Below, piece after piece: positions 59,073 to 64,000 of a stretch of DNA of 64,000 nt. The DNA is from a virus. The notes under the pieces are model-generated. The model had not been told where the DNA came from and did not search any database. It saw nothing but the letters and a program-made list of their open reading frames with translations. The stretch is from IMG/VR virus record IMGVR_UViG_3300007511_001544, positions 54,569-118,568 of that record; one strand, 5' to 3'. Both the position numbers and the translations under genes were made by a program. The first letter of the stretch is position 1; each line of letters starts with the position of its first letter.

Positions 59073-59844
59073 TTACAACCTCCATTTGAATTGGGTGTAC
59101 CCTTTCATAAGTAGTATCTCCGAACCTAACTCGGTAAAACTCTCTTCCTGAATAGTCGCTGTTGTCGGGAAAACTTCCAATAATAATACCATACGGGTGC
59201 TCGGCAGTTAGTTTTAGTTTATCTTTGTCATTCTTCGGGGTAGAACGCATGGTGTTCGCTCGCTGAGGGTAAAAATACCCAAGACGAGGGGCAACTAATG
59301 TCCCTGGCTTATAAGGGTTATCTCTGTTAATGAGATCTTGAAAATCTTGGCGGTCGAGGTCACTCTCCTTGAGCATCATATTAAAAGTATTTTTATAGGC
59401 AAACACCGATGAGAAGGCAGTAAATGTTTTTTCCTTTTCTCGAAAATACCTATTGTTGTTTATGAAAATCTTTGACGGGACACAAAGGACATTATTTTCT
59501 GATACCAGAAATCTTTTCTTACCTTTGTCAACAGTAAAAGAAATTTGACGCAGACCTTCTTTGCCTTGTCCTTCGTATCTTATATTTTTGCACCAGATGA
59601 ACCTTCCTTTGCGGACCAAGGTTTTATTGTCTGGATTCTTCAGAACATCCTTGAGAAACACCAAACGAAAAGCGGCTTTATCTGATGACGCAGCGTAGTT
59701 GTAGCGGCGTGAAGCCATCTCTTCATAAAAAGGATTCAATTTTCGGGAAAGGCCGCCGAGCCTGGGGAGCCCATGAGTCCTGTTCCCAACATCCTTCAAG
59801 GTGCAGTGATAGTCCCATAGTTCGCCCCAAGTTGGCAGGCTCAT
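59062..59844 (-). CDS. Unknown protein with C-terminal SH3-like domain
   Basis: A 260-residue protein. The C-terminal 85 residues (YKPGTLVAPRLGYFYPQ, PYGIIIGSFPDN, REFYRVRFGDTTYERVHPIQ) form the barrel seen in the smaller genes. The N-terminal region is basic and of unknown fold (AAFRLVFLKDVLKNPDN). It overlaps the glutaredoxin start by 11 bases. Confidence 0.68.
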   Translation of the reverse strand: MSLPTWGELWDYHCTLKDVGNRTHGLPRLGGLSRKLNPFYEEMASRRYNYAASSDKAAFRLVFLKDVLKNPDNKTLVRKGRFIWCKNIRYEGQGKEGLRQISFTVDKGKKRFLVSENNVLCVPSKIFINNNRYFREKEKTFTAFSSVFAYKNTFNMMLKESDLDRQDFQDLINRDNPYKPGTLVAPRLGYFYPQRANTMRSTPKNDKDKLKLTAEHPYGIIIGSFPDNSDYSGREFYRVRFGDTTYERVHPIQMEVVNEV

Positions 59845-60152
59845 GAGTCATTTTCCTGCAACAGCCGACAAAACTTTTGAAAAGACCCAACCACGACAAT
59901 TTCAGATGAGCGAAAAGAATTGCCATCTAGCACGAAGGTACAGAACTTTGTCCCTTCGGGAAATCTACCCTCCAACCTACTATGATCCACAGAAGTTGTA
60001 AATTCATGAGGGTGGATAGAAACAACATATTCCGTGTTTAGTAAACACTCTCGTGTGTCATAAATCTTTTCAAAACTAACAAACTCAGAGCCGTCGGGGC
60101 GCTCCTTAAATGTTTTAACTTGTTTTTCATATACTTCTGAAACTTTAAGCAC
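59841..60152 (-). CDS. Unknown small protein
   Basis: A 103-residue protein from GTG at 60152, with GGAGG nine bases ahead. EYVVSIHPHEFTTSVD and KFCTFVLDGNSFRSSEIVVV suggest a beta-fold. It overlaps its neighbours by four and eight bases. Confidence 0.66.
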   Translation of the reverse strand: MLKVSEVYEKQVKTFKERPDGSEFVSFEKIYDTRECLLNTEYVVSIHPHEFTTSVDHSRLEGRFPEGTKFCTFVLDGNSFRSSEIVVVGSFQKFCRLLQENDS

Positions 60153-60372
60153 GGGACATTACCTCCATTGTATCAATTGTTCGCACAAGCCAATCGTCTC
60201 CTTTGACGTGAACCTTGTGATAAATGTTTTCGTTATTAAAATTAGGTTCTACCATTACAGCCATACTAGGCTCAGATAATCTTATCCAATCAACAGGTGC
60301 CGATGGGTCCCCAGTGTCAAGGAGTGTAATATCCGAAGGCAGATATACTAGGTCACCCTTCTTGAGGTTCAT
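60145..60372 (-). CDS. SH3-like small protein
   Basis: A 75-residue protein. MNLKKGDLVYLPSDITLLDT, SMAVMVEPN and YHKVHVKGDDWLVRTIDTM show the barrel with a long first loop. It overlaps the upstream gene by 20 bases. Confidence 0.7.
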   Translation of the reverse strand: MNLKKGDLVYLPSDITLLDTGDPSAPVDWIRLSEPSMAVMVEPNFNNENIYHKVHVKGDDWLVRTIDTMEVMSRA

Positions 60373-60880
60373 GTTCTTCTCCTAGGGAGGAATCTTCCGC
60401 CCCCTTAATAAAATTAGCAAACCTCCTCATTTGGGTAACCGTATCCTTTAACCCCTTCAATTGAGAGGGGTCAAACTCGCTAGGGTCGAACACTGGCTCC
60501 GCTGCGGGAATGTCGTTTGGATCCATGGTAGACATATTACTCAGAGCTTCTTCGACTCCTTGAACATTTCTCTTCGTCTCTTCGATAGTTTCTCTGATAT
60601 TACCAAGATTCTCAAGAGATTCTTGCGCTGGTTGTGGTAGCATTGTCTCAAACCGAGCACGCTCAAATCCAAGCATCATGTCTCGGTACTGCTCCAGTTG
60701 ATTCGCTACGGTATAAATATGATTCAGAGCTTCGGACACGCCCTCCACGATGCGGTCGGCAGTTGCCTTCTCCAGGCAGATGAAAGCGTCCTGAAGAGCA
60801 TTGGACTCCTCCAAAACCAAAGAGCGCATAATGTCGTTTACCCTGGACACATCCGCCTCAAAACTAATTGTTGCTCGCAT
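60353..60880 (-). CDS. Unknown helical protein with acidic end
   Basis: A 175-residue protein. Long helices (NALQDAFICLEKATADRIVE, IRETIEETKRNVQGVEEAL) and a proline-acid-rich segment (PAAEPVFDPSEFDPSQ) suggest an assembly or scaffold role. No family is recognised. Confidence 0.66.
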   Translation of the reverse strand: MRATISFEADVSRVNDIMRSLVLEESNALQDAFICLEKATADRIVEGVSEALNHIYTVANQLEQYRDMMLGFERARFETMLPQPAQESLENLGNIRETIEETKRNVQGVEEALSNMSTMDPNDIPAAEPVFDPSEFDPSQLKGLKDTVTQMRRFANFIKGAEDSSLGEEHEPQEG

Positions 60881-60932
60881 ATACGAAATCCTCCTTAATA
60901 GGATTATGTCTCATTATTGAGATTTTGTTAAG

Positions 60933-61568
60933 TTATTTCTTTTTCTTCTTCGCCGCCTTCAAGCAACGGTCTTGGAGCTTGACGTGCTCGCCATTTACAA
61001 GGATGGTTGAGGAGGCGTAGAGCCCGACGGGGTGGTTAGCAACCACCAGACCAACCTGATCGTGAAGGTCACGACGCTGGACCAAGTTGTAGTTGGCACG
61101 CACCTTACAGAGCGAACCGACAGGGAAGGCAGGCGCTTCAACCGCAGCAGCGATGGCCTTCTTGGCATACTTGTTTTTGGTGAGAGCGTTAAACTGCTTT
61201 TCGGTGGGAACGAAGTCCTCATCCAAAAGAACCTTGGTAGCAAGGTCACGGAAGTAAGTGGTGGTGCGGTAGTATTGAGCGCAGATCTGAGCGAGGGGGC
61301 GATGGTTTGCTTTGTAGTTTGCTTCCCACTCGTTGCGGGCGACGATAGCCTCGTCGGAGTACCGCTCTTCCATACGCTCAAGGCACTCGACTTGCTTGAC
61401 GGACAACTTGCCGCCATCCTCAAACTGACGCTTGAGAGACTCAGCAAACTTGCGGTCACGCTCCGACAACTCTTTGGACATCAGGGACTCAAAGCGGGCT
61501 GCCCCGTTTGTGAGTTCCACTCGTTCAGCCCGTTGAGGGCGAGGATACATTTGATGCCAATAACCCAT
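60933..61568 (-). CDS. Unknown protein with C-terminal SH3-like domain
   Basis: A 211-residue protein. The N-terminal 130 residues are helical and charged (ERDRKFAESLKRQFEDGGKL). The C-terminus (AFPVGSLCKVRANYNL, DQVGLVVANHPVG, STILVNGEHVKLQDR) is the small barrel, ending in a lysine run. It is G+C-rich and read from its own shared-type promoter. Confidence 0.72.
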   Translation of the reverse strand: MGYWHQMYPRPQRAERVELTNGAARFESLMSKELSERDRKFAESLKRQFEDGGKLSVKQVECLERMEERYSDEAIVARNEWEANYKANHRPLAQICAQYYRTTTYFRDLATKVLLDEDFVPTEKQFNALTKNKYAKKAIAAAVEAPAFPVGSLCKVRANYNLVQRRDLHDQVGLVVANHPVGLYASSTILVNGEHVKLQDRCLKAAKKKKK

Positions 61569-61590
61569 TACCTGTCTCCCTTACATATGT

Positions 61591-61618
61591 ATATTAGCAT
61601 ACATCTAGGGTAGGTCAA
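61591..61618 (-). promoter_or_regulatory. Strong promoter, shared phage type
   Basis: TTGACC at 61613-61618, 16-base spacer ending in ATGC, and TAATAT at 61591-61596. The leader CATATGTAAGGGAGAC is nearly the same as that at 35957. Confidence 0.84.
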
Positions 61619-61625
61619 GTTTTAT

Positions 61626-61985
61626 TTATACTTTATATTTTTTTATCCACAAAAAACGTGGACGAGTTGCGAGGTAATCAGGATCATCAGCCATTTCATA
61701 GGCTTCCTGTTCTGCTCTGATTCTTCTATAGGCCTCTGCTCCGTCTCGATATTTGATATAACCATGAAGGTAATCCCACAAATACAAAGCGACCATGCCA
61801 ATAACACCTGTCTCTAAAAATTGTTGGAAGTGTATTGTCTCGTGGCGCTTCGTAACCTCTCCCAACTCTCCTTTACAAAAGACCAAAAAGAATAAAGTAA
61901 TAGCCCATATCTGAATGGGGGCAAAATAAGAGAGAACAACAGGAACTTTGCTGTTCTCAATAAAAAAAGGTTTCCAGTTTTTCAT
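61626..61985 (-). CDS. Membrane protein with HExxH motif
   Basis: A 119-residue protein. Two hydrophobic segments (IQIWAITLFFLVFC and TGVIGMVALYLWDYLHG) flank KRHETIHFQQFLE (H48, E49, H52). Phages carry similar short HETIHFQQ-type proteins of unknown role; peptidase activity is possible but not shown. ATG at 61985 has GGAG ahead. Confidence 0.68.
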   Translation of the reverse strand: MKNWKPFFIENSKVPVVLSYFAPIQIWAITLFFLVFCKGELGEVTKRHETIHFQQFLETGVIGMVALYLWDYLHGYIKYRDGAEAYRRIRAEQEAYEMADDPDYLATRPRFLWIKKYKV

Positions 61986-61986
61986 T

Positions 61987-62118
61987 TTATTCTCCCCAAT
62001 CTTCCCACAACATCCGATTTTTAGATAGATTTTCTTTTTGCTTCTCGCATTTCTTCCAGCGATTGCGATAATAGATCGCTCCACCTAAGCATACGACAGC
62101 GACAAACAAAGTAAACAT
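61987..62118 (-). CDS. Small membrane protein of 43 residues
   Basis: MFTLFVAVVCLGGAIYY is a membrane span, followed by a basic-acidic tail. It stands one base before the next gene (TAAAATG) and directly after the coiled-coil gene. A lysis-cassette role is possible. Confidence 0.6.
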   Translation of the reverse strand: MFTLFVAVVCLGGAIYYRNRWKKCEKQKENLSKNRMLWEDWGE

Positions 62119-62119
62119 C

Positions 62120-62578
62120 TTACTTCATCACGAGATCCATAAAGTGCTTAACCCACATACCACCAGCAGCAGTTGCTATGAGCCAGATGACCTTTTGCAT
62201 ACCTGCTTTCCAGTCTTGAAGCTTAGATACCTCAAGACGAAGCTCCTCTACCTCGTCCACATCTTTTTGGACTTGATTCTTCCACATAAGAACTTCTTGA
62301 TGTTGCGCCACAATGGGTTTAGTTTCATTAATATATTCTTGGCGTCGGGCTGATTCCAGTTCCAACTCTTTAACTCGGCTAAAAAGCCCTGAGTCTGGCT
62401 CGTAAAGGCTTTTCTTTACGCCTCGCACGGCGTCAAGGACTTCCCGTTGGGAATCTTTGATGTGCTCAACATCTATCGCTAATTTATCAAACCCACCGTT
62501 GAGCGACTTAGCACTAGTAATTTTGTGCTCCATATTTTCTACTTTTTGCAAAACAAGTTTTAAAAGATCATCGCTCAT
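62120..62578 (-). CDS. Coiled-coil protein with C-terminal membrane helix
   Basis: A 152-residue protein. Long heptad regions (RVKELELESARRQEYINETK, VDEVEELRLEVSKLQDWK) lead to a hydrophobic C-terminal helix (MQKVIWLIATAAGGMWV). ATG at 62578 has GGAG eight bases ahead. A holin or spanin-like membrane protein is one option. Confidence 0.7.
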   Translation of the reverse strand: MSDDLLKLVLQKVENMEHKITSAKSLNGGFDKLAIDVEHIKDSQREVLDAVRGVKKSLYEPDSGLFSRVKELELESARRQEYINETKPIVAQHQEVLMWKNQVQKDVDEVEELRLEVSKLQDWKAGMQKVIWLIATAAGGMWVKHFMDLVMK

Positions 62579-62592
62579 TTGAGTGCTCCAAT

Positions 62593-62629
62593 ATAAAAAA
62601 AGACCAGGCATAAAATACTCTGGTCTTTT
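62593..62629 (-). terminator. Rho-independent terminator after groEL
   Basis: On the reverse strand AAAAGACCAG and CTGGTCTTTT form a 10-bp perfect stem around a 12-base loop, followed by further T. It ends the chaperonin transcript. Confidence 0.85.
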
Positions 62630-62671
62630 GTATGAAACCGGCTGTTTTAATTAGTCGTTAGACTTGTGTTT

Positions 62672-64000
62672 TTATTCACCACCTTTCTTTAAAACAGCAC
62701 AATTAGTTGTGAGCAGCGTTCCCGCTGCGCTAGCGGCGTTTTGTAACGCACACTTCACAGTTTTTGCTGGGTCGATGACGCCCGACTCGATTAAATCTTC
62801 AAAGTTTTCAGTCCTAGCATTAAAGCCAACATTAAGACTCTCTTCATCATGAGGAAGGGTATTTATCACTAGGTCCGAGGACACGTCCGCATTCTTGAGT
62901 ATCTGTTTCATTGGAGCCGTACACGCTTCTGCTAGAGCTTGAGCGCCCCGAAGTTCGTCCTCGTTGGCTAGCTCAACCCTTACCGCATGAGCAGCTTTTA
63001 TCAAAGCTGTGCCGCCGCCAGGAACAATCCCCTCCTCTTGTGCTGACCTGACTGCCTCTAAGGCGTCCTCAACTCTGTGTTTCTTTTCTGTGACTTCGAT
63101 TTCTGTTGCTCCTCCGATGCGAACGACGGCGACGGCAGACTGAAGTCTTGTTATTCTCTCTTGGATTGCTTCGGCTTCCTTGAGGTCTTCTGTGTCTTCC
63201 ATAAGAGCGGTGAGGGACTCTACTCTTTTTTCTAATTCCCCATAGTCAACGTCGCTGTCAGATAAGATAGTCCGTCTCTTGCTGATCTCTATTCTTTTCA
63301 CAGACCCCAGGTGCTCCAGCTTGACATCCCTGAGTCTGATACCACTATCTTTGCTGACGAAGGTGGCTCCCGTAACCAGCGCAATATCCTCCAGAAGGCT
63401 GCGTCGCTCTTCGCCGTACTTGGGTGCCTTGACTGCGGCAATCTTCATGTCATTTCGCATACGATTCATAATCAATGCCGCAAGAAGTTGACCCTCAATC
63501 TCTTCCGCCACAATAACAAAGGGGCGACCATCACGAGCCACCACCTCTAAAATTGACAGCATCTCCTCAACATTGTCTAAAGTCTCGTCGGTCACAAACA
63601 CGAGGGCATCTCTATATTCTATAACTGCACGCCTCTGGTCTGTTACAAACTGTGGAGAGACAAAGCCGCCATCGAAGCGGAAGCCCTCAACAACATCCAG
63701 AATAGTTTTCAGGGAACGGCTTTCCTCAATGGTGATAGACCCGTCTTTTCCTGCGGCAGCCACTGCCTCGGCAATCAATGCCCCTATAGCCTCATCGCCG
63801 TTGGCAGAAACTGTTGCAACATGTCGGATCTCTTCCTCGCTGGAAACTGGCTGTGCGAGTTCTGTAATCCTGTCACATATTGCCTCAACTGCTGCATCAA
63901 TCCCTCTCTTGATATCAGTAGATGAGGCACCGGCAGCAATGTGCTTGTTGGCTGCTAGCAGTATGGCACGAGCCAAAACAGTACTGGTCGTTGTGCCATC
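62672..64000 (-). CDS. groEL: GroEL-type 60-kDa chaperonin, 5' part cut by window edge
   Basis: The C-terminal 442 residues are present; the frame runs off the right edge. DGTTTSTVLARAI is the ATP-site motif, followed by VSANGDEAIGALIAEA, FDGGFVSPQFV and VEDALEAVRSAQEEGIVPGGG, all GroEL hallmarks. The protein ends without the Gly-Gly-Met tail. The apical region seems complete. A phage GroEL may fold phage proteins with or without a co-chaperonin; none is in the window. Confidence 0.93.
   Translation of the reverse strand, partial: DGTTTSTVLARAILLAANKHIAAGASSTDIKRGIDAAVEAICDRITELAQPVSSEEEIRHVATVSANGDEAIGALIAEAVAAAGKDGSITIEESRSLKTILDVVEGFRFDGGFVSPQFVTDQRRAVIEYRDALVFVTDETLDNVEEMLSILEVVARDGRPFVIVAEEIEGQLLAALIMNRMRNDMKIAAVKAPKYGEERRSLLEDIALVTGATFVSKDSGIRLRDVKLEHLGSVKRIEISKRRTILSDSDVDYGELEKRVESLTALMEDTEDLKEAEAIQERITRLQSAVAVVRIGGATEIEVTEKKHRVEDALEAVRSAQEEGIVPGGGTALIKAAHAVRVELANEDELRGAQALAEACTAPMKQILKNADVSSDLVINTLPHDEESLNVGFNARTENFEDLIESGVIDPAKTVKCALQNAASAAGTLLTTNCAVLKKGGE

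Overview
The window looks like part of the genome of a very large (jumbo/huge) tailed bacteriophage of a Gram-negative host. Evidence for a phage: nearly all genes lie on the minus strand in tight overlapping runs; there are many short unrecognised ORFs; tail-fibre-like proteins with repeats; a secreted transglycosylase endolysin; PhoH; a tRNA cluster; and no ribosomal or core metabolic genes. Evidence for the host type: lipobox lipoproteins, sigma70-like promoters and MopE-type motifs. No terminase, portal, capsid or DNA polymerase gene lies in the window, so the phage assignment is an inference. The right edge cuts a GroEL gene and the left edge cuts a VOC-fold gene.

Layout. 1-14.8 kb: a surface-glycan block with NeuA and NeuB, a class III aminotransferase, a sugar 4,6-dehydratase, an E1-type [2Fe-2S] 3-dehydrase, a sugar reductase/epimerase, PanB, a ThDP enzyme, a methyltransferase and five glycosyltransferase-like proteins. 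14.8-21.2 kb: a Cas4-like nuclease, a zincin, PIN-PhoH, a complete tmRNA gene with its own promoter and terminator, an acidic protein, and a ligase-nucleotidyltransferase fusion. 21.3-29.8 kb: virion-like fibre proteins, interrupted by a secreted protease lipoprotein, a plus-strand cassette ending in a MopE/VWA lipoprotein, and a J-domain protein. 29.9-31.3 kb: five tRNAs and TilS. 31.3-36 kb: small promoter-driven genes, a structured non-coding RNA ending in a tRNA-like fold, an endolysin, a eukaryote-type phosphomannomutase and a zinc-knuckle protein. 36-40.5 kb: PrkA-SpoVR-YeaH. 40.5-44.9 kb: a run of unrelated proteins that share a short N-terminal amphipathic tag. 44.9-47.4 kb: a PilX-like protein and a series of small SH3-like proteins. 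47.6-50 kb: a DUF2201/VWA metallopeptidase-like protein and a MoxR AAA+ ATPase. 50.3-62.6 kb: many small membrane, lipoprotein and SH3-like genes with FKBP, an Hc1-like histone H1 homologue, a papain-like hydrolase, a DUF458 protein, ClpP and glutaredoxin. 62.6-64 kb: GroEL.

How the parts may work together. The glycan block could build and transfer a nonulosonic acid and a branched 3,6-dideoxysugar, to alter the host surface or decorate the virion. The translation genes (tmRNA, five tRNAs, TilS) support phage protein synthesis. GroEL, FKBP, J-domain, ClpP and glutaredoxin form a proteostasis set. The two AAA+/VWA pairs (PrkA-YeaH with SpoVR, and MoxR-DUF2201) suggest reprogramming of host stress state or assembly chaperoning. 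The tagged proteins at 40.5-44.9 kb look like candidate capsid-packaged cargo. Seven near-identical promoters (TTGACA/C, 16-bp spacer, TG one base before the -10) head separate transcripts of small GC-richer genes and one non-coding RNA, which suggests one shared, probably early, regulon.
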